Below are positions 8,411 to 14,948 of a stretch of 14,962 nucleotides of DNA, piece by piece. The stretch comes from Blastocatellia bacterium UBA7656 (GTDB lineage Bacteria; Acidobacteriota; Blastocatellia; UBA7656), in NCBI GenBank assembly GCA_002483445.1, contig DLHY01000003.1, forward strand, positions 1-14,962, in the 5' to 3' direction. The notes beneath the pieces were generated by a model that was given only the letters and a program-made list of their open reading frames with translations, searched no databases and had not been told where the DNA came from. The translations under genes were made by a program, and so were the position numbers. Position 1 is the first letter of the stretch. Every line of letters begins with the position of its first letter.

Positions 8411-9495
8411 TCGTTGCGGCCTGACGACTCGTGCGGGCCGCTGAGTTGGCCCCAGCCCTGAGATGCTATGTTCAGGGCCGCGTTGTGGTCAGCCTGGCAA
8501 CGCAATCCACACTGTCCACAAGAAAACCGATCTTGCGTTTTCCGGTTGTTTTTATGCGTAAATCCACAGGCCGAGCAACGACGGCTTGTGTTTCGCGGAT
8601 TGATCTCTACAACCCTCACACCAGCAAGCGCCGCTTTGTAGATTATCAACGCGATGAGTTGACCAAACGCCCAACTATGCAAATCGCTGCGTTGCTGCCG
8701 TCCTACCGTTACCCGGTCGCGTATGCCTTTAAGCTCCTCGATGGCTATCGCTCGCCCGGTGTCTTTGGCAGTCTTTACGATCTGCTTCGCAATCCGATGG
8801 TTTTCGTTCTTTGCAAACCGACGCTCTTTGCCAGACAGCTTTTTAAGCACTCGCTTTGCCGAGCGAGTTCCCTTCGACTGAAGACGCTTACGCTGACGAC
8901 GGTGGCGTTTACGAAGAGAGCGAACCTCAGCACCGCTATACTTATGACCGTCGCTGTCTGTGGCGAGGTTGACTATGCCGAGATCAACGCCCAGAACGCC
9001 CTCTGGCTCTATTGGTTCAGGCGTCTCAACTTCACAGGTCGCAAACAGGTAGAATTGACCTTTGATGAAAACAAGATCGCTTTGGCCGCGTTGCTGTTTC
9101 AGAAGCTCAAGCGATTGCTCACTGCAAACATAAGGAATCGTCTCTCGACCATCAACAGTCCAGATGCTTACTTCCTGCTCGCTGGTGTAACGAAGTATTC
9201 GAGCATCGTAAGCGATTGCGCCGCGTGGCTTGAATCTGCGTCTGGTCGTGTTATCGAGCTTGTAAGCATCAGAGACTTTCGAGACGCAGCGCACAATGAT
9301 TTGAGCGGTCAATGAGAACTCTTGTTTGATTGTATGATAGCAAATACCCTGAAGGTCGAATTTGTTGAAGACTTTTTGATCGAAAGCGATGAGGCTGATT
9401 TGATTGCAGGCAGAATTGGCGCGCTCAAGGGTTTCGAGCAAAAGCTTGTGTTGGTTCGGGGTAGGCTGAAGTTTGACTTTCGCGGTCAGCTTCAC
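8371..9495 (-). CDS. tnpB: TnpB RNA-guided nuclease, intact
   Basis: Taken from GTG 9495, this is a 374-residue TnpB of normal length. The N-terminus VKLTAKVKLQPTPNQ is the usual TnpB start, and the frame upstream reads through the IS left end, so it is not coding. RuvC-like residues are all present: Asp171 in GVDLGIVNLATD, Glu253 in AIAIEELKGI, and Asp336 in CQADHNAALNIA. The zinc finger is Cys307-x2-Cys310 (CSACG) and Cys326-x2-Cys329 (CGQCG). A basic stretch RKRHRRQRKRLQSKG spans 195-209. TnpB cuts DNA guided by the omega RNA and helps retain the element after excision. No clear ribosome-binding site precedes GTG 9495, and GTG at residue 41 of the longer frame is a poorer alternative. The stop is inside the right-end hairpin, and the last 40 bases overlap the Rpn-like frame. 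Confidence 0.9.
   Translation of the reverse strand: MKLTAKVKLQPTPNQHKLLLETLERANSACNQISLIAFDQKVFNKFDLQGICYHTIKQEFSLTAQIIVRCVSKVSDAYKLDNTTRRRFKPRGAIAYDARILRYTSEQEVSIWTVDGRETIPYVCSEQSLELLKQQRGQSDLVFIKGQFYLFATCEVETPEPIEPEGVLGVDLGIVNLATDSDGHKYSGAEVRSLRKRHRRQRKRLQSKGTRSAKRVLKKLSGKERRFAKNENHRIAKQIVKTAKDTGRAIAIEELKGIRDRVTVGRQQRSDLHSWAFGQLIALIIYKAALAGVRVVEINPRNTSRRCSACGFTHKNNRKTQDRFSCGQCGLRCQADHNAALNIASQGWGQLSGPHESSGRNECLTGSSSRFYRG
8372..8560 (-). ncRNA. Candidate omega RNA (TnpB guide RNA scaffold)
   Basis: In TnpB systems the guide RNA scaffold is transcribed from the 3' part of tnpB through the right end, and the flanking DNA serves as guide. Here the last part of tnpB contains several possible stems: the right-end hairpin, and GTCAG/CTGAC closing a loop that holds ATG 8410. 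The guide would begin near 8371 and read GCTGACGACCGATT, the 5' part of the Rpn-like gene. The left boundary of the scaffold is a guess. Support is positional and structural only. Confidence 0.35.
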
Positions 9496-9570
9496 GCGGG
9501 CAGTATGGCAGAGGGTCGACCAAAGCACAAGGCTGTTACTGACTCTCGCAAAGGTCAAACCAAAGTTCGT

Positions 9571-9588
9571 CCCGCGGTTGAACCGGGG
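9571..9588 (-). repeat. Left-end subterminal hairpin of the IS
   Basis: On the minus strand the 18 bases fold as CCCCGGT-TCA-ACCG(C)GGG, seven pairs with one bulged base. The core is the same as the right-end hairpin. Just outside lies a second small palindrome, ATCCC-TTTT-GGGAT at 9591-9604 (plus strand), which may belong to the target rather than the element. Confidence 0.6.
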
Positions 9589-9618
9589 GCATCCCTTTTG
9601 GGATTTTCTTAAAAAATG

Positions 9619-9624
9619 ATTATA
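9619..9624 (-). promoter_or_regulatory. Possible -10 box (TATAAT) before the IS and rpn-like gene
   Basis: A perfect TATAAT lies 26 bases before the putative original start codon at 9592. No good -35 hexamer is found 16-18 bases upstream (TGCGAA at best). It could drive tnpB and, before insertion, the Rpn-like gene. Confidence 0.35.
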
Positions 9625-9726
9625 CTCACCGCCCCGCATTCTTCGCACATTCGCTTTTGTTAGTCAAGCTCAGAGGTTTGCGAGAACAACACTCGAAAGA
9701 ATGGGGCGCGGATCAAACGGATCAAG

Positions 9727-9782
9727 GCGAATGATCGCGGATAAAAGATAGAATCCGCGATCATTCGCGTCAATTCGCGTCC
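9727..9782. repeat. Perfect 16-bp inverted repeat plus 10-bp tandem repeat, 3' of the PIG-L gene
   Basis: GCGAATGATCGCGGAT (9727-9742) is the exact reverse complement of 9753-9768, with a 10-base loop. The right arm runs on into a tandem pair ATTCGCGTCA / ATTCGCGTCC (9763-9782), whose last base is part of the PIG-L stop codon (9784-9782). A shorter related pair, GGATCAAAC and GGATCAAGG, lies just left of it. There is no T-run on the minus strand after the stem, so a repetitive extragenic palindrome is a better call than a terminator. The remainder of 9593-9781 shows no gene. Confidence 0.8.
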
Positions 9783-12460
9783 TATCGAGCAGGTGTCTGA
9801 CTCGCTCGCGCTTTTGGCAAACTCACGAGATTCGCTATCAATCTGTAAGCGCCCGGCACACCTTCGGGCAGTTGTCGAAACCACGTGTATCCGGTGTAGA
9901 CAAAAAGCCCTGTGCCGTATTCGGCGATGATCTCGCCTCCGAGTTTCGCCTCTTCTCCCGCGTCGTGGCTCGAAAGCAAAGGCTTGTATTTCGCATCCCA
10001 CTCGCTGAAAAAGTAAGTTCCCCGCTCATGCACCCAGCCTTCGAAATCGCGCTCAGTAATTTTATTCGGAAAGTTGAAACGCGGATGCCCTGCTTCGAGA
10101 ATCGTCATAGCGGCGCGTTCGTCAGTCACACGGTCAGGCGACTGCTTCATCTTGACCGGATAGGGCGCGAAGTTCCCCGCTGCGTATTCGTTCTTGTTGT
10201 ATTGAACTATCAGCACTCCTCCGCGCCGGACGTATTCGAGGAGCCGATTGTTGTTGGCCACAACATCAGGGCGGACTTCGTAAGCGCGAATGCCCATAAC
10301 TATAACGTCGTATCGATTCAGATCGCCGGTCGCAAGCTCGCGCGCATCGATAGTTCGGACAGCGACGTCGATTCTCTTGAGCGCGTTTGCAAAGTCGTCG
10401 CCCGCGCCTTCGATGTAGCCTGCTTTCAAATCGGGCGCGACTTTGACATCGATGACGCGAGCATTGGCTATCGCATCGCTATAAACCAATCGCGTCTCAG
10501 TGTGAGGATAAGAGATCGCCCTGTAGCCCCGTCGGAAAGATTCGCCCGCGACGTTGGCTATGGCGTGAATCTGATACGGCATCTGGTTTCTTTGAGGCGG
10601 AAACTTTACAGTGAAAGTGAAACTTGCGCGCTCGCCTTTTCGCTTGAGGTCGAAATCGATTTTTGCGGGCATGATCTCACCCTGAAATCTGCGAGCCAGA
10701 TTCACCGCGCCTCGCGCTCCCGTTTTCGAATTGTTCGTAAGCTCGACCGTCACTTCGCGCTCGACCTGCCGCGTCGATATCGGAACTATCAACAGATCGG
10801 GGGAGATGTTGACCGAAATTGCGGGCGCGACTTTCAAATCGCGACGAACTTCGCCCAACGCCTTGTCCGCATAGCGATACTGCGCCGATTGATTCAACAC
10901 GACTTTCTGCCCCGCGATTTCAAGCTCTACGTTTGCGGCGAGAGCAGGCGGCGAGAGCGGCTCGATGCCCGTGCCTCCAAGGGGCGTGAACATATCGCCG
11001 TGTCGAGGCTGACCCAGCCAGTAAGGCGCGGTCGGGCTGGCATCGCGGGCGACTGTGACTTTGAAATCAGTCTGCGCGACTATCCTGCCATCGGTCGTCG
11101 TATTGGATTCTTTCTCTTTCGTCGCAGACCACCCTTCGGCGACAGGCAATGAAACCGACAGCGGCTTCACATTGCCCGCGGCATAGACAGCGACGTTCAG
11201 ATTGAAGGTCTGTCCGGGCGTGACTATTTCATCTTCAGCGATGCAATCGACGACCACTCCTTCGCTAAGGGCCAGAGCGTTGATGAAATCCTGTTCTTTT
11301 TGTTTGAGCAGAAAGTCGACTTCATAAGCTTCGGTTTCATTCAATCCGAGCGATGAGAGAGAGGCGCGCGCTTCTCTCAACTTTCCAAGTCCGCGAGCGA
11401 TTATGCTGCTGACAGAAGTTGCCGTGAAGGGATTGAATTTTTCTCGCGCTTCATCGGCAGCGCGTTGAGCTTCCGTGAGAGCGTCTTTCAATTTCGCGCC
11501 CGCTGAAGGAGCAAACGCGGCGATGCCCGTGAGGCTCACATCGATTCTTTCGAAGATATCTTTTTCTTCTCGTGGAGAGCCGACTGCGCTTTCAAGAATC
11601 TTCAAGGCGGAAAATCGCGGCCCGCGTCTTTGCAACGTGCCTTGATCCTGCGAGCGATGCTGACTGCGGCCCTGCATGGCGATTTCGTAATAACCCTGGC
11701 CGAGCAGAGGATCGAATTGTCCGGTGTTGAGCGACACGGTGGGAGGCTCGCTGCCCGAAGGCTCCGCGCCTTCGCGCTGCTGGTTTCTCGCGGGCGCGCG
11801 CTGATAAAACTTCAGCACGCGCCAGGGCCGGAGTCCTTCCTTGATCTGATCCGGGTAACGCGCGGGTTCGCTGGCAGCGCGAACGGCTTCTTGCGTGAGC
11901 AGCCCCGCGGCCTGATGATGGCCGTGTCCGTCGCGCGGAGTGCCGCTCCACGCGGAGATGACGACCATCGGGCGAAAAGCTCTTATGACCCGAACTATGT
12001 CGGCGAGCGTCTCGTCGCGATTCCATTTCGTGAGGGCTTCGTCGCGCGATTTGCTGAAACCGAAATCGTAAGCGCGGGTGAAGAACTGGCCCGCGCCGTC
12101 TAGTCTTCGGGCGGCGAGCAATTCTTCGGTTCTTATCACGCCGAGCGATTCATAGAGTTCAGGGCCAATGAGATTCTGTCCGCCGTCGCCGCGCGTGAGC
12201 GACAGGTAAGCCGTGCGCGATTGCCTGCCTCTTGCGAGATAAGCGAGCAATCCGCTGTCCTCGTCATCCGGGTGCGCGCCCGTGTGGAGGGCGCTTGCGA
12301 TTGTGCCGAGTTTTTTTATGGCCTGTCCCAGCCCCATCGCGCCCTGATCAATGCTTGATGTTTTGGTTTGCGCGCTTGACTCGGAGGGCTGAGAGCCGAC
12401 GGTGAAAACAAGAACGAGAGCGAGTGTTATCAAGTGAGCGGGGAGACGATTAAGTTTCAC
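9782..12460 (-). CDS. Secreted PIG-L/LmbE-family deacetylase with NEW3-like and GATase-like C-terminal parts
   Basis: I choose GTG 12460 as start (892 residues): GGAGG sits six bases before it, and the protein then opens with a proper signal peptide (LPAHLITLALVLVFTVGSQP, cleavage near residue 31). An upstream ATG at 12544 lacks a ribosome site and would bury the signal. The catalytic domain has the zinc-binding AHPDDE (62-67), SLTRGDGGQN (88-97), and a second ligand motif HGHHQ (179-183), as in GlcNAc-PI and mycothiol/bacillithiol de-N-acetylases. Further on, TPGQTFNLNVAVYAAGNVKP and a second sandwich, SPDLLIVPISTRQVEREVTV, look like NEW3-type beta domains. The last 200 residues, with YDVIVMGIRAYEVRPD and LLEYVRRGGVLIVQYN, resemble a GATase1-like fold. 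It probably deacetylates an N-acetylated sugar outside the cytoplasm; the substrate is unknown. Confidence 0.9.
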   Translation of the reverse strand: MKLNRLPAHLITLALVLVFTVGSQPSESSAQTKTSSIDQGAMGLGQAIKKLGTIASALHTGAHPDDEDSGLLAYLARGRQSRTAYLSLTRGDGGQNLIGPELYESLGVIRTEELLAARRLDGAGQFFTRAYDFGFSKSRDEALTKWNRDETLADIVRVIRAFRPMVVISAWSGTPRDGHGHHQAAGLLTQEAVRAASEPARYPDQIKEGLRPWRVLKFYQRAPARNQQREGAEPSGSEPPTVSLNTGQFDPLLGQGYYEIAMQGRSQHRSQDQGTLQRRGPRFSALKILESAVGSPREEKDIFERIDVSLTGIAAFAPSAGAKLKDALTEAQRAADEAREKFNPFTATSVSSIIARGLGKLREARASLSSLGLNETEAYEVDFLLKQKEQDFINALALSEGVVVDCIAEDEIVTPGQTFNLNVAVYAAGNVKPLSVSLPVAEGWSATKEKESNTTTDGRIVAQTDFKVTVARDASPTAPYWLGQPRHGDMFTPLGGTGIEPLSPPALAANVELEIAGQKVVLNQSAQYRYADKALGEVRRDLKVAPAISVNISPDLLIVPISTRQVEREVTVELTNNSKTGARGAVNLARRFQGEIMPAKIDFDLKRKGERASFTFTVKFPPQRNQMPYQIHAIANVAGESFRRGYRAISYPHTETRLVYSDAIANARVIDVKVAPDLKAGYIEGAGDDFANALKRIDVAVRTIDARELATGDLNRYDVIVMGIRAYEVRPDVVANNNRLLEYVRRGGVLIVQYNKNEYAAGNFAPYPVKMKQSPDRVTDERAAMTILEAGHPRFNFPNKITERDFEGWVHERGTYFFSEWDAKYKPLLSSHDAGEEAKLGGEIIAEYGTGLFVYTGYTWFRQLPEGVPGAYRLIANLVSLPKARASQTPAR

Positions 12461-12466
12461 TTCGAA

Positions 12467-12471
12467 CCTCC
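12467..12471 (-). promoter_or_regulatory. Ribosome-binding site deciding the PIG-L start
   Basis: GGAGG on the minus strand with TTCGAA as spacer precedes GTG 12460. This supports the shorter frame, with a signal peptide at the very N-terminus. Confidence 0.75.
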
Positions 12472-12590
12472 GGAAGATTTGTGCGACCACTGGCCTGCTT
12501 TTTGTTGCTCGCCTTCTCTCATCAATGTAGCGCAGTTTTTTCATAGTGAAAACCGGCTATCGACAAAAGGTGAATCAGAATGGTGATGAA

Positions 12591-13508
12591 TCATCGTCCT
12601 TTCAACCCGACGACTTCATAGAGAGTGTAGCATCCGGTCTTGCCTGCAAGCGGAAGTTCTACAGTCTTCCCTATTTGAACGCGATCTTTCACTTCATTGA
12701 ATGTCTCTTCTGAAATCAGAAATCGGGTTCCGGCCTGCTTGTTGGCTGATTCTATACGGCTTGCGAAATTCACCGCGTCGCCTATCGCTGTCATCCTTCT
12801 GGTCTGATCGTGGCCGATTGATCCGATGACTACTTCGCCGAGGTGAACGCCTATGCCTATCTGAAAACTCTGCGTGTAGACGTTCTCAAGATAGGGGCGG
12901 AGTCTCTCAACCGCATCAAGCATATCAAGTCCGGCGCGGATGGCATTCATCGCGACGTCGCTCTCGCCGTCGAGTCCGAACAGCGCCATCAATCCGTCGC
13001 CTATGTAGTTGTTGATCTCGCCTCCACAGCGCGTGATAGCCTGTCCCACCTGATGAAAGTAGCGATTCAAAACATGAACGACATCATAAGGCGGCAGACG
13101 TTCGGCAAACGAAGTGAAGCCGCGTATGTCTGCGAAAAGTATGGCGAGAAGTTTTTCTTCGCCCACAGGCGCGGATGCAACTTTAGCTCCAAGCTGATCG
13201 GTCAGTTCCTCATCTTCTTCATCAAGGACGAGGCGGCGGATTTCCACATCGCCCGAAATTCTGGTCTGACAGGCGAGGCGAATCTGCGAGCCGAAATGCA
13301 ATCGCTCGGACATGGATTGTTCTTTGTCATTCGGCGGAGAGCAGTATTCGATTCCGCGCACGACGAAGACGCGGCACGTAGAGCAGCGGGCCTGTCCGCC
13401 GCAGGCGTGAGCGTGAGGTATCGACTCGCGCAGTGATGTCTGAAGCAGGGTTTCTTCCTTTGAAGTATTGACCGCACGACGATCAGTCATGTAGCGAACC
13501 TGTGGCAT
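12591..13508 (-). CDS. Class III nucleotide cyclase fused to an N-terminal [2Fe-2S] ferredoxin domain
   Basis: This 305-residue soluble protein has two domains. Residues 1-95 form a ferredoxin-like domain with Cys36-x5-Cys42-x2-Cys45 (ACGGQARCSTC) and Cys80 (RLACQT), the four ligands of a [2Fe-2S] cluster. Residues 115-300 form a class III cyclase homology domain: metal-binding Asp127 (LFADIRGFTSFAE) and Asp171 (YIGDGLMALFG), then GVHLGEVVIGSIG (220-232), and the transition-state Asn247 and Arg251 in DAVNFASRIE. The usual base-selecting Lys before [FY]IGD is Asn167 here, while Thr240 fits the second selecting position. So cAMP synthesis is likely but not certain. Redox control of cyclase activity is an inference. 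ATG 13508 has AGAGGA about seven bases upstream. Its stop is about 130 bp from the PIG-L start, and the upstream lipoprotein gene is 75 bp away. Confidence 0.92.
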   Translation of the reverse strand: MPQVRYMTDRRAVNTSKEETLLQTSLRESIPHAHACGGQARCSTCRVFVVRGIEYCSPPNDKEQSMSERLHFGSQIRLACQTRISGDVEIRRLVLDEEDEELTDQLGAKVASAPVGEEKLLAILFADIRGFTSFAERLPPYDVVHVLNRYFHQVGQAITRCGGEINNYIGDGLMALFGLDGESDVAMNAIRAGLDMLDAVERLRPYLENVYTQSFQIGIGVHLGEVVIGSIGHDQTRRMTAIGDAVNFASRIESANKQAGTRFLISEETFNEVKDRVQIGKTVELPLAGKTGCYTLYEVVGLKGR

Positions 13509-13545
13509 AGTTCAGTCCTCTGGCTCGATAAGTCAGCGTTGATGA

Positions 13546-13580
13546 ACTATAGCCTATTTGCCTGCGATGCGCAGTGTCAA
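13546..13580 (-). promoter_or_regulatory. Weak promoter candidate for the ferredoxin-cyclase gene
   Basis: TTGACA (13580-13575) is a perfect -35 hexamer just after the lipoprotein stop. A TATAGT at 13551-13546 is 23 bases away, too far for a normal sigma-70 spacer. AAATAG at a 15-base spacing is the only nearer choice. The call rests mainly on TTGACA. Confidence 0.25.
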
Positions 13581-13583
13581 CGG

Positions 13584-14723
13584 CTAGGGGTTGGCCGTCT
13601 CGCCTACGGCACGCGAAGGCGCGCTTTCGTTGTTGAACTGATCGATAGCAGTGACGCGATAGAAATACTTTCGGCCAATGGTCACGCGGTCATCATGAAA
13701 GGTCACGGCCTCGGCAGGCTGCTCATTCAATTTCACCCAGCTTTTTTCATCATCCGGCGTTTCCGACCTGTAGATGTTGTATCCCGTGACATCGCGTTCC
13801 TGGCTGCGCGGCCAGAACAAACTTATCGTCCCGTTCGCTGAAGCCACAGAGACAGGATCAGGCGCAGCGGGCGCGAATTTATCGACTGGTGTGAAAGTGA
13901 TCGGCGCGCTGTCGGCGCTCTCTATCAACCCGGTAGTCCCCTGCGAAAGCGCGCGCACCGCATACACATACTCGACTTCGTATCTGAAACTCGAATCGAT
14001 GAAGCTGGTCTCTGTGACTATATCCGAGTTGAGCGGGCGACCGAACTCTTCGCGCCTCGACTGTCGGCGATAGATGTTATAGCCGACAACAGATGCAGGC
14101 CGCGCTCCATCGACATTCGCTTCAGGCGCGCTCCACACGATTTCCATTCGATCCTGCGATTGATCCTTCACGCTCAACCCGGTGGGAGGCATCGCTATGG
14201 CGAGCGCGGGTTCTATGGCGGTCGTCGCTGAGAATCGAGCCATCTGCCCGCGACGGTTCACGTATCGCACCGCGTAGCGCAAACGCACGCTTGAAAGATC
14301 GCTCGTTCGATTCAGGTCGATGCGGTCGGTGAATTGCAGCCTTCCGTTGCTGGCCTGCGCTTCGATGGTCTCGCGGTCGAGGAAGCCGATTATCTGAGAC
14401 AGGTTTTCGAAATCATCTTCATCCAGCACTGCCGGTTCGTCGCGCCGTTCGGCCAGACGATAAACGTCGATTCTTTCTATGTAAGAAACGGATGAATCCT
14501 GTTTGACGAGAGGCGGCGCGGGCCACGAGATAAATATCACCGGCCCGCGCTGAATGACTGTGAGTTCCCTTGCCCGTTCGGTTATTCGCGAAGGCGGAAC
14601 TGGCGCTCCAACCTTGCCGCAGGAAAAGGCAAAAGGCAAAAGGCAAAAGGCAAAAATGATCGCTTTCAGATTCCTTTTGCAGTCGGATTTCGTTGGCGGA
14701 GAGGTTGGACTCTTTATTTTCAA
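13584..14723 (-). CDS. Lipoprotein with three fibronectin-III-like domains
   Basis: From TTG 14723 the protein has 379 residues. A lipoprotein signal is clear: KAIIFAFCLLPFAFSC (residues 20-35), a hydrophobic core and lipobox Phe-Ala-Phe-Ser before Cys35, then GKVGAPVPPSR. Three FN3-like units follow, recognisable by IFISWPAPP, MEIVWSAPE with VVGYNIYRR, and ISLFWPRS with VTGYNIYRS and YFYRVTAIDQFNNESAPS. It should be anchored in the outer or inner membrane and act as a binding or scaffold protein; no enzyme motif is seen. The start is uncertain. The frame is open upstream to beyond 14900, but that part is a translation of repeats. TTG 14723 has only a weak GAAGAG upstream, and CTG 14669 would give a more compact signal peptide. 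ATG 14739 is out of frame. The signal core is encoded by a 7-bp tandem repeat. Confidence 0.8.
   Translation of the reverse strand: MKIKSPTSPPTKSDCKRNLKAIIFAFCLLPFAFSCGKVGAPVPPSRITERARELTVIQRGPVIFISWPAPPLVKQDSSVSYIERIDVYRLAERRDEPAVLDEDDFENLSQIIGFLDRETIEAQASNGRLQFTDRIDLNRTSDLSSVRLRYAVRYVNRRGQMARFSATTAIEPALAIAMPPTGLSVKDQSQDRMEIVWSAPEANVDGARPASVVGYNIYRRQSRREEFGRPLNSDIVTETSFIDSSFRYEVEYVYAVRALSQGTTGLIESADSAPITFTPVDKFAPAAPDPVSVASANGTISLFWPRSQERDVTGYNIYRSETPDDEKSWVKLNEQPAEAVTFHDDRVTIGRKYFYRVTAIDQFNNESAPSRAVGETANP
14628..14655. repeat. Heptanucleotide tandem repeat, four exact GGCAAAA units
   Basis: GGCAAAA occurs four times without a break, at 14628, 14635, 14642 and 14649, preceded by a partial unit GGAAAA. 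It lies wholly within the signal-peptide part of the lipoprotein gene, where the minus strand encodes Phe-Ala-Phe-Cys-Leu-Leu-Pro-Phe-Ala. Seven is not a multiple of three, so any change in copy number shifts the frame. Confidence 0.92.
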
Positions 14724-14772
14724 TCGAGGCTCTTCGCATCGGCTTTGATGCGTATCAACGTGAGGGGACTTC

Positions 14773-14846
14773 GACGCAGAGACGCAGAGGCGCAGAGGCG
14801 GCGCAGAGGCGAGTTCTTCTCTGCGAGGTCTCTGAGTCTCTGCGTC
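14773..14846. repeat. 8-bp tandem repeat forming a long hairpin
   Basis: The left side is GACGCAGA twice (14773-14788), then GGCGCAGA and degenerate copies up to about 14811. The right side, 14830-14846, reads back as the complement: GACGCAGAGAC (14773-14783) pairs with 14836-14846 without mismatch, and CAGAG (14785-14789) with 14830-14834. It lies upstream of the lipoprotein gene; similar GCAGAGGC-type repeats are familiar from cyanobacteria and related repeat-rich genomes. Confidence 0.8.
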
Positions 14847-14855
14847 TTGTATGTT

Positions 14856-14948
14856 CGACAAGCTGCCAGCTTGTCGTTGCTTCGAGCAACGGACTGTTGA
14901 TTTCCAGAGGCGAGAGGTGAAAGCCTGCGGCAAGCTGGCAGCTTGCCG
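14856..14948. repeat. Cluster of three palindromes
   Basis: Two 21-bp near-perfect palindromes, at 14856-14876 and 14928-14948, share the core CAAGCTG-S-CAGCTTG (10-bp arms around one central base). Between them GTTGCT-TCG-AGCAAC (14876-14890) is a perfect 6-bp hairpin. No coding sequence is supported between 14724 and the window end; this cluster and the 8-bp repeat account for most of it. Confidence 0.8.

Larger units (their letters stand above)
8372..9589 (-). mobile_element. TnpB-only IS200/IS605-type element (IS1341 group), inserted at the start of an rpn-like gene
   Basis: The element is about 1.2 kb and carries one intact gene, tnpB, without tnpA. The two ends have nearly the same subterminal hairpin on the minus strand: CCCGGT-TCT-ACCGGG at the right end (8390-8376), and at the left end (9588-9571) the same fold with loop TCA and one bulged C. 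Such hairpins are what TnpA recognises in this family. It would have to move by TnpA supplied in trans. The borders are inferred. If left and right flanks are joined, ATG at 9592-9590 meets GCTGACGACCGA at 8371, restoring an in-frame Met-Ala-Asp-Asp-Arg start for the Rpn-like protein. No target duplication is expected for this family. Borders may be off by several bases. Confidence 0.7.

Noticed and set aside
9496..9648. Extension of tnpB to ATG 9648
   Set aside because: The extra 51 residues would be a translation of the IS left end and its flank; TnpB proteins normally start at the VKLTAKVKLQP equivalent.
12461..12544. ATG 12544 as start of the PIG-L gene
   Set aside because: It lacks a ribosome site and places 28 charged residues before the signal peptide, whereas GTG 12460 has GGAGG at ideal spacing.
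14628..14846. Tandem repeats as a CRISPR array
   Set aside because: Units are 7-8 bp, directly adjacent and without unique spacers; no cas gene is present.
14724..14933. Extension of the lipoprotein gene to ATG 14933
   Set aside because: The added residues are a translation of the 8-bp repeat and palindromes, and they would bury the lipoprotein signal peptide.
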